Assembly: GCA_024742405.1 (NCBI GenBank) | Contig: JANSYP010000003.1 | Location: 124,001-188,000, forward strand | DNA from: Paracoccaceae bacterium | Lineage (GTDB): Bacteria; Pseudomonadota; Alphaproteobacteria; Rhodobacterales; Rhodobacteraceae | Direction: 5' to 3' | Length of the DNA: 64,000 nt | Part shown: positions 34,384 to 43,766 of the stretch, in pieces | Numbering within the stretch: the stretch's first letter is position 1 | How the letters are laid out: each line of letters starts with the position of its first letter | Translations under genes and position numbers: made by a program | Notes under the pieces: model-generated | The model's input: the letters and a program-made list of their open reading frames with translations, nothing else | The model's database searches: none | What the model was told of the DNA's origin: nothing

Positions 34384-37014
34384 CTATCTTCTCCCCCTTG
34401 GTCCGAGGCGGCCATCGCCGGGCACGCGATGCACCTTGGCAAGGTCGAGGGTCACCAACTGACCGCTGCGCAGTCTCGCGTTCGTCCGGTGATCCATCAG
34501 CCGTTCGGTCGAAACCCGCACCACGCCCAGCAGGATCATCCAGACGAGGTTGTAGGCCCAGACTATGGCGATCAGGTTCCAGCTGATCGCCGGCACCAGC
34601 CAGCCGTTGCCGCACATCGCAATGGCCAGCGCCTGGGTCGCGACGATCGCCCAGAAGAGCGGCGCGGCAGGATAGGGCCTGAGAAAGAACCACCCTTCGG
34701 ACCGGGTGATGAAGAGCAAGAGATGCCCCCCGGCCACGAGTTGCAGGAACATCAGCGTCTGGAGCTGATCGTGGCTGAAGTCTCCGATCCAGGACAATTG
34801 CGATTGGAGTTGCGGGCTGGACAGGAACTCGATCCCCAGCAGGAGCAACCCGAAGGACTGAAGCACACAGAAGAACCCAAGCACGGCAGACACCGCCAGA
34901 ATTCTCGGCATCCGCCATTGGATTGGACGGGGGCTGACCGGTGTCCGGTCATAGGCGATGGTCATGATCGGGATATCGTCGAGCAGCGACATCACCACGA
35001 TCATGACCGCGGTGAGAGGCTGAAACCCGAGGAACACGGTCGACAGAACGACCAGCAGCATGATGTCGATGGTCAGCGCCACGCGGTAGATCGTGTAGCT
35101 GGTGATCCGCCCGAAAATGCGGCGCGCCTCGTCAATCGCGCTGTTGATCACTGAGAGCCCGGGCGCGGTCAGGATCAGCGCGGCCGCGCTCTGCGCGGCG
35201 TCGGTCGCACCTGAGACGGCGGTACCGCAATCGGCCTGCTTGAGCGCGGGGGCGTCGTTGACCCCATCCCCTGTCATCGCAACCAGATGCCCGCGCGCCT
35301 GCAGTGCCTTGACGATGGCGTATTTGTGCTCGGGAAAGACGCGCGCAAACCCGTCCGCCCGTTCAATCGCATCCGCGATGGCATCGGGCACATTGGACGG
35401 GTCCATGTCTTTCGGGAACGCTTGGGACGCTGGAATTATGTTGGTTCCCATGCCGAGCTGCCGCGCGGTTTCGATCGCGATCGCCGTATCGTCGCCGGTG
35501 ATCATCTTGACCTCGACACCCTTGGCGCGGACTGCGTCGATCGTCGCTTTGGAATCGTCCCGCGGCGGGTCGAACATTGGCAGGATGCCCAGAATCTCCC
35601 ATGTCTGACCGCCGTCCCGCGACCGCCCGACAGCGAGCGCGCGGCTGCCCTTTTTCGCCAGATCCGCGACGCATTGTGCCACCTTCTGCGCAATCTCAGA
35701 CGGCGGCGAGGCAAGATCGACGATGGCCTGCGGCGCCCCCTTGGCGATGGTCATCATGCTGCCGTCCGCGGCCTTGACCGTGGCCACCGTACGTTTGGTA
35801 ACCGGATCGAAGGGCGTGAAGTCTGTCTGGCTGTAGCTCCGCAGAACCGACTTGTCCGCGAGCCCCGCAATCACACAGTCGTCGATGGCATCGTGATCTT
35901 CCGCATGGGAGGCCAGCGCCCCCGCCAAAACAACCTCCTGCGCGTCCTTGCCCTGCAGCAGGATCGGATCGCCCAGCTTTAGCTGGTTCTTGGTCAACGT
36001 TCCGGTCTTGTCCGTACACAGGATGTCGACGCCAGCCATCTCTTCGATGGCCTCCAGGCGGGAGACGATGGCCTTCTGCTTCGACAGGCTGAGCGCACCG
36101 AGCGCCATGGTGATCGAAAACACCGCCGGCATCGCCACGGGGATGGATGCGACCAGCAGGATCAGCACGAATTGCAGGATCTCGAGGGCGTCGTTCCAGA
36201 CCCAGCTGTCCGCCAGAACGATGTCCCGGTAAACCTGAACCGAGACCATCAGCGACGCAAAGACCAGCGCCATGACGATGAGGAAATTGCCGATCTGAAA
36301 CATCGCGCGCTGCGCATGGCTCGTCGATCCGGCCCCCGCCACGAGCTTTGCGGTCCGACCGAAGAACGTGTTGCCGCCCGTGGCGATGACGACGCCCTGC
36401 ATCTCGCCCTGTTTGACCACGCTGCCGGAATAGGCACTGTCGCCGACGGCCTTGGTAGCTGGAACGGATTCGCCGGTTAGCGCGGCCTGGTCGATCGATG
36501 CAAACTGCCCCTCTACAAGACGCAGATCGGCTGGAACGACATCGCCCAACCGGATCTTGACGATGTCGCCCGGGACCAGCGTTGCCGCAGCGACCGTTTC
36601 CCATGCGTCATCGCGACGGGCTGTCGCGTCGGGCGCCAGACCTTTCTTGAGCGCGGCCAGAGCGTTGGACGCTTTGGCGTCCTGCCAGAGATCGAGGACT
36701 GCGTTGAAAATCAGCAAACCCGAGATGATGACGAATTCTTCCCAATGGCCGAGAAGCGCGGAAATCACCGCGGCGGCTTCGATGATCAAGGCGATCGGGC
36801 CGATGAAACAGCCCACGATCTTGCTGAGCAGGCTCCGCTCTTTGACGATGATCGCATTGGGACCGTAGGATCGCAGGCGGCTGGCCGCTTCGTCTGCCGT
36901 CAGGCCCGTGTCGGGGTTCGTGCCCAGATCGGCGAGCACATCTGCAATCGGCGCGGTTTCGAGATCCGGACCTTGCGAGATCGGGGAGGCAGCGGCTTCC
37001 GATTTCGTCAGCAT
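34384..37014 (-). CDS. Plasma-membrane proton-efflux P-type ATPase (type IIIA)
   Basis: This 876-residue inner-membrane pump is of the Pma1-like class. An N-terminal cation-ATPase domain (DLGTNPDTGLTADEAASRL) is followed by the actuator motif AALTGESVPATKAVGDSAYS and the phosphorylation site CTDKTGTLTKNQLKLG, with Asp near residue 335. The hinge is GDGVNDAPALKQADCGTAVS, and C-terminal helices follow. The calcium-ATPase-style regulatory tail is absent, as in archaeal and bacterial H+-ATPases. The ATG at 37014 has AAGGA ten bases upstream. It forms an operon with the PPK2-like gene and is divergent from a two-component system. The probable role is pH or membrane-potential homeostasis. Confidence 0.92.
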   Translation of the reverse strand: MLTKSEAAASPISQGPDLETAPIADVLADLGTNPDTGLTADEAASRLRSYGPNAIIVKERSLLSKIVGCFIGPIALIIEAAAVISALLGHWEEFVIISGLLIFNAVLDLWQDAKASNALAALKKGLAPDATARRDDAWETVAAATLVPGDIVKIRLGDVVPADLRLVEGQFASIDQAALTGESVPATKAVGDSAYSGSVVKQGEMQGVVIATGGNTFFGRTAKLVAGAGSTSHAQRAMFQIGNFLIVMALVFASLMVSVQVYRDIVLADSWVWNDALEILQFVLILLVASIPVAMPAVFSITMALGALSLSKQKAIVSRLEAIEEMAGVDILCTDKTGTLTKNQLKLGDPILLQGKDAQEVVLAGALASHAEDHDAIDDCVIAGLADKSVLRSYSQTDFTPFDPVTKRTVATVKAADGSMMTIAKGAPQAIVDLASPPSEIAQKVAQCVADLAKKGSRALAVGRSRDGGQTWEILGILPMFDPPRDDSKATIDAVRAKGVEVKMITGDDTAIAIETARQLGMGTNIIPASQAFPKDMDPSNVPDAIADAIERADGFARVFPEHKYAIVKALQARGHLVAMTGDGVNDAPALKQADCGTAVSGATDAAQSAAALILTAPGLSVINSAIDEARRIFGRITSYTIYRVALTIDIMLLVVLSTVFLGFQPLTAVMIVVMSLLDDIPIMTIAYDRTPVSPRPIQWRMPRILAVSAVLGFFCVLQSFGLLLLGIEFLSSPQLQSQLSWIGDFSHDQLQTLMFLQLVAGGHLLLFITRSEGWFFLRPYPAAPLFWAIVATQALAIAMCGNGWLVPAISWNLIAIVWAYNLVWMILLGVVRVSTERLMDHRTNARLRSGQLVTLDLAKVHRVPGDGRLGPRGRR

Positions 37015-37308
37015 TGCGATGCGTTCCTTCGTTGCCGTTCGCGAGGAAAAGCCTGCAGCAGAGCGCAACGACAAGCAAACACTCGAAGGGATGGGCCGTT
37101 CTGCGACCGCGCTGGTCTACACTTTCGCGCGCCCGAACGGGCAACTTCGGGTCCAACACGACGGCCCGGACTCATCGGCGACGCCGGGGCCACGCAACCG
37201 AATTCCGACCGCACAAGGTCAACGGGCGCGGCTAACTCAGCAAAGGCTCGCGACGTACGACCAACATCGCAATCCGGATGCGAAGCCCCCTATGGTACCG
37301 TTTGCGAC

Positions 37309-38772
37309 ATGAAAGACGACTCTGGTCGATTTGGCAGGCCGCCTGTTCTGGGGTCCGGTCCGGCCTTGGCGATGTTGCTGGTGCTTCCGCTTTTGACGCT
37401 CGCGCTTCTCGGTGCCTGGTACGTGGATGCGAAGCGGGTGGCGGATGCCGAGGCCCAAAGGGTCGCTCAGCTCCGACACGCCGACCTACAGGCGGCCGAG
37501 GTTCTACAAGCCATCGAAGATGCGACGCTGGCAAGAATGCGCGCCGTTTTGTCCGGTTTCGAGACGGGTGCGGGGATCGCGGTTCGAAACCACTATTTGT
37601 CCGACGACGTGACCGAAATGGTCGCCATCTACGATGCGGATGGGGGTCTCCTCTTTCCTGAGGACCAGGAGTTGCGTTTGTTCGCCGAGGACACCGTTTT
37701 GCGGCGTAACGACCTGCGCCTGCTGTCGGCACGACAATCCGCAAACTCAGAGCATACGAGCTGGGTCGGCACGATCCGCGACCGCGAGGCTGGCACGGTG
37801 GCCTGTCGGCTGGTCGGCGATTTGACGATCTGTCTGCTTTTGCGCGCCGACAGGCTGCGCGAGATTGCAGAGCATGCTGTCGGCGACGGTCGGATCATCT
37901 ATCTCAGCGCACCTGCGCCCGTACCAGCCGCGCAAAACAGGGCCATTGCGGTGTTGTCCGAGCCGTTGAACGGTCTGGCCATCGCTGTGGATTATGACAC
38001 CCTTTTCGGGAACAGTTGGCTATTGGTTGCCGCTATCGCCGTGCCCACCTTGTTGGCGTCAGCGATCGCCGCACTCGCCCTGCAAACGGCCCATCGCGCG
38101 CGTGTCGGCGCGGCGGAGCATCGGGCAAATGTGCTTTCGGACGTTTCGCACGAGCTCCGCACACCGCTAGCCAACCTGCGCCTCTATGCGGACCTGTTGC
38201 GTTCGCACAAATCCGACGGCACCAAGATCGACCGTTACGCCGCCGTCATCGAAGACGAAGCAACGCGCCTCGGTTGGATCGTGGACAACGCCCTGGCGCT
38301 GTCCACGCGAGACACGGCACCGGCGCGCCAACTGCAAAGGGCTGAACCCAACAGTGTCGTCACCGCATTGATCGAGCGCTATGGCCCGCTGCTCCATGAT
38401 GCGCGCGACTTGCGTCTTGATCTGCGGGCGCCTGATCCCGTGGAGTTCGATGTCAGGACATTTGAGCAAGTTCTGATCAACGTGCTCGACAACGCAAGAA
38501 AGCACGCGCCGGGCGCGACGGTGAACGTGCAATGCTGGGTATCTGGGAACGGTCTGTACCTGAAACTGTCCGACGACGGCGCAAAAATCCCGCCAAAGCA
38601 TGACGGCTTAAACGGTTTCGGCCTCGGCCTGCGGGCCTGTGCGACGCTGGCGCGGCTGGCAGGCGGGCGGTTCGACCATGCCCTCGCACCCGGTGGGAGT
38701 TGGTTCACGCTCCGCCTGCCGCTTGAGGCCGCGCCGATGCAAGAAATTGGTCGGTCGGCGGTGCCCACGTGA
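37309..38772 (+). CDS. Sensor histidine kinase
   Basis: This 487-residue membrane kinase has a first helix (ALAMLLVLPLLTLALLGAWY), a periplasmic sensor region of about 190 residues, a second helix (SWLLVAAIAVPTLLASAIAA) and then HisKA with His281 in VLSDVSHELRTPLANLRLYA. The ATPase domain shows the N box (VLINVLDNARKHAPG) and a G box (NGFGLGLRACATLARLAGG). No HAMP domain is evident. The long frame upstream of 37309 has no family features and overlaps the ATPase promoter, so I start here. It overlaps the response-regulator start (GTGA) and is divergent from the proton ATPase. Confidence 0.9.
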   Translation: MKDDSGRFGRPPVLGSGPALAMLLVLPLLTLALLGAWYVDAKRVADAEAQRVAQLRHADLQAAEVLQAIEDATLARMRAVLSGFETGAGIAVRNHYLSDDVTEMVAIYDADGGLLFPEDQELRLFAEDTVLRRNDLRLLSARQSANSEHTSWVGTIRDREAGTVACRLVGDLTICLLLRADRLREIAEHAVGDGRIIYLSAPAPVPAAQNRAIAVLSEPLNGLAIAVDYDTLFGNSWLLVAAIAVPTLLASAIAALALQTAHRARVGAAEHRANVLSDVSHELRTPLANLRLYADLLRSHKSDGTKIDRYAAVIEDEATRLGWIVDNALALSTRDTAPARQLQRAEPNSVVTALIERYGPLLHDARDLRLDLRAPDPVEFDVRTFEQVLINVLDNARKHAPGATVNVQCWVSGNGLYLKLSDDGAKIPPKHDGLNGFGLGLRACATLARLAGGRFDHALAPGGSWFTLRLPLEAAPMQEIGRSAVPT

Positions 38773-39452
38773 GGGTCCAGATCGTCGAGGATAACCCGGC
38801 GCTTCGCGACGGTCTGGCCGATCTGCTGAGCCTGGAGGGCTATGCATGCGAGACCTTCGACGACGGTCATGCAGCCCTCTCGGCCTTCGAGGCGCTGCCC
38901 TATGACATCGTGCTGCTCGACGTGGTTCTGCCGGGTCTCGACGGACTGGACCTGTGCCGGCGCTTTCGCGACATCGCACCGGAGACCCAGATCCTAATTC
39001 TCAGCGCGCGGGGCGATGCCATCGACCGGCGGCTCGGGCTGGAAATGGGCGCGGACGACTATGTCGCCAAGCCATTCGATCCGGGCGAGTTGAAGGCGCG
39101 CGTCGCCGCAATGTCCCGGAGGCTGAACCAGAATGCGCGGCCGGCGTCGGGATTTCAGATGGCGGATCTGTGGATCGACGCCTCCCGGCACATCGCGATG
39201 CGGGGGGCGACGCGGTTCGAGCTCAACGCTCGCGAGCTCGCCATCCTGAAGCTGCTGTTCGAGAATTCCGGACATCCGGTGGCCAGGGACACCCTGTTCG
39301 ACGCCTGTTGGGGCCGCGACTATTTCCCCAATAGCCGTGCGCTCGACCAATACATCTCCGGCCTGCGGCGCAAACTCGAACGCGATCCGCAAAACCCCCG
39401 GATCATCCAGACGGTGCGCGGCATCGGGTACAGGTTCAGCCCGCATTCCTGA
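38769..39452 (+). CDS. OmpR/PhoB family response regulator
   Basis: This 227-residue regulator has a receiver domain with phospho-acceptor Asp51 (DIVLLDVVLPGLDGLDL), acidic residues EDN at the front and the conserved Lys in DDYVAKPFDPGELKARV. A C-terminal winged helix follows (ELNARELAILKLLFENSG, SGLRRKLERDPQNPRIIQTV). The GTG start overlaps the kinase stop by four bases, so the two are translationally coupled. A 7-4-7 direct repeat lies just past its stop codon, in front of the Sel1-repeat gene, and is the obvious target. Confidence 0.92.
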   Translation: MRVQIVEDNPALRDGLADLLSLEGYACETFDDGHAALSAFEALPYDIVLLDVVLPGLDGLDLCRRFRDIAPETQILILSARGDAIDRRLGLEMGADDYVAKPFDPGELKARVAAMSRRLNQNARPASGFQMADLWIDASRHIAMRGATRFELNARELAILKLLFENSGHPVARDTLFDACWGRDYFPNSRALDQYISGLRRKLERDPQNPRIIQTVRGIGYRFSPHS

Positions 39453-39453
39453 A

Positions 39454-39471
39454 CTTACAGTTTTCTTACAG
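39454..39471 (+). promoter_or_regulatory. Direct-repeat response-regulator box
   Basis: CTTACAG-TTTT-CTTACAG is a perfect 7-base direct repeat with an 11-base period. This is the spacing used by OmpR/PhoB/PmrA-type regulators to bind head to tail. It starts two bases after the response-regulator stop and lies 64 bases before the Sel1-repeat gene. Confidence 0.6.
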
Positions 39472-39535
39472 AGGGCTGACCCGCCACGGGCCAAGACCCC
39501 GTTGGATAGAGCCGTACCGTTAGAGGATTGCACCG

Positions 39536-40030
39536 ATGAAACGAACCGCGCTCGCAGCCGTGCTGTGCCTTGCGATGTCCCCCCTCGCGTCCGAAGAATT
39601 CGGGCGCCTCAACCCCGAAGAAGGCGGGCTTTCGCGGTTGGCCGAAAATCTCGCCGCTCACCCGGAACGGGCCGGGACACTGTGTTGGGTCGCCTACGAA
39701 ACCCAGAAGGGTGGTCGGGACCTCGCGCCCGAGGCCTTCCAAGCCATGTTGACCTGTGCCGAGAACGGCAATGCGCCATCGATGATCATGCTCTCGCATG
39801 CCTATGAAAACGGTTTTGGCACCGACAGCGACCCCGAATTGTCGACCTATTGGGTGCAGCAGGCCGCTCTGTCCGGCTATTCGATGGGGGCCTACCATTA
39901 TGGCGTGGCGCTGCTGAACGGATATGGCACGCCGCGCGATCTCACCGAAGCCGTCAGATGGCTCAGGGTGGCGGCAGATGACGGGATCGAAGACGCGGTG
40001 ACGGAGCTGGAGAAGCTCGGCAAGGCTTGA
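39536..40030 (+). CDS. Secreted Sel1-repeat protein
   Basis: This 164-residue exported protein has a signal peptide (MKRTALAAVLCLAMSPLASE) and a mature part made of Sel1-like helical repeats. The clearest are PSMIMLSHAYENGFGTDSDP and AYHYGVALLNGYGTPRDLTE, followed by AVRWLRVAADDGIEDAV. Sel1 repeats form a protein-interaction superhelix. It follows the two-component pair and has the CTTACAG direct repeat in front, so it is probably the local output gene of that system, in the periplasm. Its partner is unknown. Confidence 0.8.
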   Translation: MKRTALAAVLCLAMSPLASEEFGRLNPEEGGLSRLAENLAAHPERAGTLCWVAYETQKGGRDLAPEAFQAMLTCAENGNAPSMIMLSHAYENGFGTDSDPELSTYWVQQAALSGYSMGAYHYGVALLNGYGTPRDLTEAVRWLRVAADDGIEDAVTELEKLGKA

Positions 40031-40214
40031 TGCCTGGCCGGCCGAAACCTTTTCTCGAGGCGAGCGCCAGCCCAGTCATTCAATGCGCCGCGATGCCCCT
40101 CGCCCCGAAAGCTAACAGGTCATTCCCTTGGCACGTGAGGTCTAGGGGATGGCATCTACGGTCTTTTGCCCCGATGGCTGACCGGGTTCGCCGCCACATC
40201 AGACCCGGCGGCGC

Positions 40215-41474
40215 TCAAAGAAATGCCAGGCTGATCCCCGGCACCAGCGCCAGAACGAGCAACGCCAGACAGGTGACCAGGAAGAACGGCATCGCCACAC
40301 GGAAGACAGCCAGCGGGCTGACCCGGGCAACTGTGGCCGCTACATAGAGACCGATCCCGACCGGCGGAGAGAGCAACCCGAGGATCAGGTTGATCGATAC
40401 GACCACCCCGAAATGCACCGGATGGATGCCATACACATCGGTGGCGATGGGAAGCAGGATCGGCACCACCATGATCAGGCCCGCGATCCCGTCGATGACC
40501 GTTCCCACCAGAAGCAGGATCACCAGGACCAGCAACATGAACGCGGTCGGTGTCGTCGCCACCGTCTGAATCCAGGCGGCTGCCGTTTGCGGCACCTGCC
40601 CGAAAACTAGAACCCAGGAAAACACGCTGGCCGACGCCACAAGGAACAGCACCAGTGCAGAGTTGATGCCGGTTCTCAGAAGGATCCCGGGCAGATCCGA
40701 GAGTTTCAACGAGCGGGTCACAAAGAGCCCGAGTATGGCCGCTGCCAGTGCGCCGAGGGCTGCGGCCTCGGTGGGGGAGCCGACCCCGCCGAGAATGGTG
40801 CCGGTGATGATCGCGGGGATCGTCAGCATCGGGAGCGCCTGGCGCAATGCGCCGCCCTTCTCCCGCCAGGTCAGCCTTTTGCCGCGCGGGTAGTCATAGC
40901 GCAGACCCAAAAGCGCGATCGTCGCCAGGAACAGACCCGTCAGCATCAAGCCAGGCAAAAGCCCGGCCAAGAGCATATCGCGGACCGCCAGTTGCGCGAG
41001 CACAGCATAGACGACAAAGACGATGGAGGGCGGAATGATCGGCCCCAGAAGCCCCCCGAAGGCCGTGACCGCGGTGGAGAAATCTCGGCGATAGCCCGCG
41101 CGCTCCATCTCGGGCACCATCACTTGGCTCATCATAGCGATCTGCGCGGTCGCGGATCCCAGGATGGAGGCGACCATCATGTTCGCGATAAGGTTGATAT
41201 AGGCGAGCCCCCCGCGCACCGCGCCGAGAAAGGCCGCCGCGAGACGTACCAGCCGTTGCGTGATGCCGGCCCCGTTCATCAGTTCGCCGATCAGGATGAA
41301 GAGCGGAATGGCCAGCAGCCCGAAATTGTTGAGAGACCCGAACAACTGGAGCGGGAAACTGTCCAGCAGCAGCGGATTGCCCGATGACATGATGAAAGCG
41401 AGTGCGGCGACACACAGGACGATCCCGATCGGAACCCCCACGATCAGCAGAAGAAGAAAGACAATCGCGGCCAT
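40215..41474 (-). CDS. dctM: TRAP transporter large permease DctM
   Basis: This 419-residue, roughly twelve-helix channel subunit belongs to a tripartite ATP-independent periplasmic importer. Typical segments are LLALPLF-like AIPLFILIGELMNGAGITQR, SATAQIAMMSQVMVPEMERA, LLGPIIPPSIVFVVYAVLAQ and LLSPPVGIGLYVAATVARVS. It follows the small subunit by three bases and is the last gene of the dctPQM operon. Uptake is driven by the sodium or proton gradient. Context (see the binding protein) suggests nicotinate or a similar aromatic acid. Confidence 0.93.
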   Translation of the reverse strand: MAAIVFLLLLIVGVPIGIVLCVAALAFIMSSGNPLLLDSFPLQLFGSLNNFGLLAIPLFILIGELMNGAGITQRLVRLAAAFLGAVRGGLAYINLIANMMVASILGSATAQIAMMSQVMVPEMERAGYRRDFSTAVTAFGGLLGPIIPPSIVFVVYAVLAQLAVRDMLLAGLLPGLMLTGLFLATIALLGLRYDYPRGKRLTWREKGGALRQALPMLTIPAIITGTILGGVGSPTEAAALGALAAAILGLFVTRSLKLSDLPGILLRTGINSALVLFLVASASVFSWVLVFGQVPQTAAAWIQTVATTPTAFMLLVLVILLLVGTVIDGIAGLIMVVPILLPIATDVYGIHPVHFGVVVSINLILGLLSPPVGIGLYVAATVARVSPLAVFRVAMPFFLVTCLALLVLALVPGISLAFL

Positions 41475-41477
41475 CGA

Positions 41478-42059
41478 TCAGACCTCGGACGTCACGACTT
41501 TGATGGGATTTGCCACGCGTTCGACCGCACCGATATCTTCCATCAGGTTTGCTGCGGCATGGATCGAAAGCGTGATCCCGAACCACGGCACGATCAGGTA
41601 GAACCAGAAGGCGGAAGCCCCCATAACCGGTGTCGTGTCGGTGTAGATGAAGTTGAACGTCGCCCCTTCGAACGTCGCCACGTCAAATCCCGCAGCAATG
41701 AGGCCCGGCGGATTGAACCAGCGCCAGCATAGATAGACCATGGTCATTCCGAACCCGAGCGCCACGATCGAGATGATGACCCGCAGGACCTGAACACCCC
41801 ATCCTGGCAAAAGCTCATGGAGCAGCAGCACGGCAGGATCGATCCGACCGCGCAGCATGAGGGAGGCGCCGACGAAGCCCGACAGGACCATGGAGTAGAT
41901 CGCGATTTCGTCAGCCCAGGCGATGGTAACGCCGATCATCCGCAACAGTACGTTCATCAGAACAAAGACCGCGATGGCCGCGATGAGCAGGGCAAGGAGC
42001 GGCCGTTCGATCGCCGCGACCAGCGAGGAAAGACGCACGATGGCGCGGGCAATGAACAC
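41478..42059 (-). CDS. dctQ: TRAP transporter small permease DctQ
   Basis: This 193-residue inner-membrane protein has four helices, including LLALLIAAIAVFVLMNVLLR and VLRVIISIVALGFGMTMVYL, with the WADEIAIYSMVLSGFVGASL block characteristic of DctQ. It supports the large subunit and the periplasmic receptor. It lies between dctP (88 bases upstream) and dctM (three bases downstream) and is cotranscribed with them. Confidence 0.9.
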   Translation of the reverse strand: MFIARAIVRLSSLVAAIERPLLALLIAAIAVFVLMNVLLRMIGVTIAWADEIAIYSMVLSGFVGASLMLRGRIDPAVLLLHELLPGWGVQVLRVIISIVALGFGMTMVYLCWRWFNPPGLIAAGFDVATFEGATFNFIYTDTTPVMGASAFWFYLIVPWFGITLSIHAAANLMEDIGAVERVANPIKVVTSEV

Positions 42060-42147
42060 GGTGCAGGACGCTCCTTAAGAAGAAACCGCATGTTCGGGCT
42101 GCCAAGGTTATTCCATGGCAGCCCGCGCTGGTCAGCCGGTTGTGCGT

Positions 42148-43131
42148 TCAGAAGCCCGCGACGAGGGCGCGCAGCCGTTCGACATAGTCGGTCTGCCCGG
42201 CCCACTCAGTGTCCCATTGCTCGACGACATCGCCAAAGAAATCCTTGCTGACACCTTCGGTGATGGTGAGGCCTTCGACGGCCTGCAGCGTTTCCAGCTT
42301 GCCGGCCTCTCCTTCGACGAAACGGTCGATGGTTGCATCGCAATGGGCCTGCACGGCCTCGCGCACGATCTCCTGATCTTCTGGGGACATCTGCGCCCAG
42401 ACACGTCCCGAAACCAACGCCACCATCGGGAACATCTGGTGGTTGGTCTGGAGCATGTACGGAGCGTGGTCATGGTAGCCGAAATTGATGATCGACTCGT
42501 AATCCATCGCGATTGCGTCGATCTGGCCATTGGCAAGGGAGTCGTAGACCTGCGTCAGCGGCATCGGCGCGGGTGCGGCACCGAGCATCTCAAAGAAGGA
42601 CCGCATCGGCGGGGCCGGCGTGATGCGAAAGCGCATCCCATCCAGATCGGCCGCGCTGTCCATGGCCTCGCGGCTCATCATCTGGCGCATGCCGGTCATC
42701 GCGTAACAGATACCTACGGCACCGGTCGCCCGTGGCAGCAGCTCAAGGATTTCGCGCGCTTCGTCCGAACGCAGAACCCGGGCGGCATCTTCGATATTGT
42801 CCACCAGAAACGGCGTGTGAAGCGCGCTCATATCCGGCACGCGCGTGGTGACCTCAGCGGTTGTCAGCCAAGCCATGTCCAGCGCACCGGTCTGAAGCTG
42901 CTGCAGCATTTCGTTTTCGGACCCGAGCTGGCCGGACGGAAAGGCCGTGACCGAAAAGCGTCCGTCGGACAGACTGCCCAGGGTTTCGCCCATGGCATCG
43001 ACTTCCTGGTTCCAGACGTGGACCGGCGGCGTGATCAGCCCGACACCGAACGCGCGCTCCTGTGCGATGCCAGTTGCCGGAAACACCGCGGCCGCGACGC
43101 CCAGTACAGTCGCTAACGTCTTCAATCTCAT
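42148..43131 (-). CDS. dctP: TRAP transporter solute-binding protein DctP
   Basis: This 327-residue periplasmic receptor has a signal peptide (MRLKTLATVLGVAAAVFPAT, cleaved after GIAQ). The DctP fold is shown by AFPSGQLGSENEMLQQLQTG, LDGMRFRITPAPPMRSFFEM and LTQVYDSLANGQIDAIAMDY. The Arg in MRFRITP is the one that normally pairs with a ligand carboxylate, so the ligand is probably a carboxylic acid. A dyad of the same type as that in front of the molybdenum hydroxylase operon lies 69 bases upstream. This links the importer to the nicotinate-like pathway. Confidence 0.92.
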   Translation of the reverse strand: MRLKTLATVLGVAAAVFPATGIAQERAFGVGLITPPVHVWNQEVDAMGETLGSLSDGRFSVTAFPSGQLGSENEMLQQLQTGALDMAWLTTAEVTTRVPDMSALHTPFLVDNIEDAARVLRSDEAREILELLPRATGAVGICYAMTGMRQMMSREAMDSAADLDGMRFRITPAPPMRSFFEMLGAAPAPMPLTQVYDSLANGQIDAIAMDYESIINFGYHDHAPYMLQTNHQMFPMVALVSGRVWAQMSPEDQEIVREAVQAHCDATIDRFVEGEAGKLETLQAVEGLTITEGVSKDFFGDVVEQWDTEWAGQTDYVERLRALVAGF

Positions 43132-43199
43132 CTCTTCACCCGTTGGTTTGCGTGAGCATTTTTTTTTGCGAAGGCATCGATCTTGCCGACTTCATTTTT

Positions 43200-43213
43200 G
43201 TTTGTGTACGAAC
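43200..43213. promoter_or_regulatory. FadR/GntR-like operator upstream of dctP
   Basis: GTTTGTGTACGAAC is a near-perfect dyad (arms GTTTGT and ACGAAC, one mismatch). It differs by few bases from the dyad at 53388-53401 in front of the hydroxylase operon. Its core fits the TNGTNNACNA pattern of FadR-type GntR regulators. The remaining gap, 43214-43766, contains no gene I can support. Confidence 0.55.
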
Positions 43214-43766
43214 CATTTTCCAAGACAGCCGGCAGGTCAAGTTTTTCCTGTGGTGGATCCGTTTGAACATAGAAGTGGCACAGCAGACTTTCGGCAACCA
43301 GCACCCTTCTTAATCATTCTGCCTCGTTTCTCGCCGGATCAGATCCGTATTCGCGCCATCTGTTTTTGTTTGATAGAGAATTCGGGCAAGGCGCTTCTTG
43401 GCGACAGACCCATGAACCGCGTGCCATTTCCTTACGAAACGTCAAGGAGGGGGTGAAAGGGGACAGGGTCACCGCGCCGCCTCGGGAACAGCCACTCGAC
43501 GCCGATCCTACCAATGGAACAGAAGTCGCCCTTCAGATTTAACGTGTACGCAAATGGTCTTGCGAAATCGGACCGTCCGCCGACGATCCGGGCTGACACA
43601 GGACCTGTCCGACCAATCTGCGGGCCGACCGGTGCTCAAGCCGGCTTGAACGAGGCACGGCAGGTGACCTTGGCGGCCGTCTACCCCGGCAGCACTCGTT
43701 GCACTCGGCTTCCGTCACAGGATTGACCTGACCACGCGTTTCTAGCGGCCCCGGGTTGCGCGGCGC

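Noticed and set aside
36745-37308. Upstream extension of the histidine kinase frame
   Set aside because: It overlaps the proton-ATPase start on the other strand and has no kinase or membrane features; the ATG at 37309 gives a normal membrane-anchored kinase.
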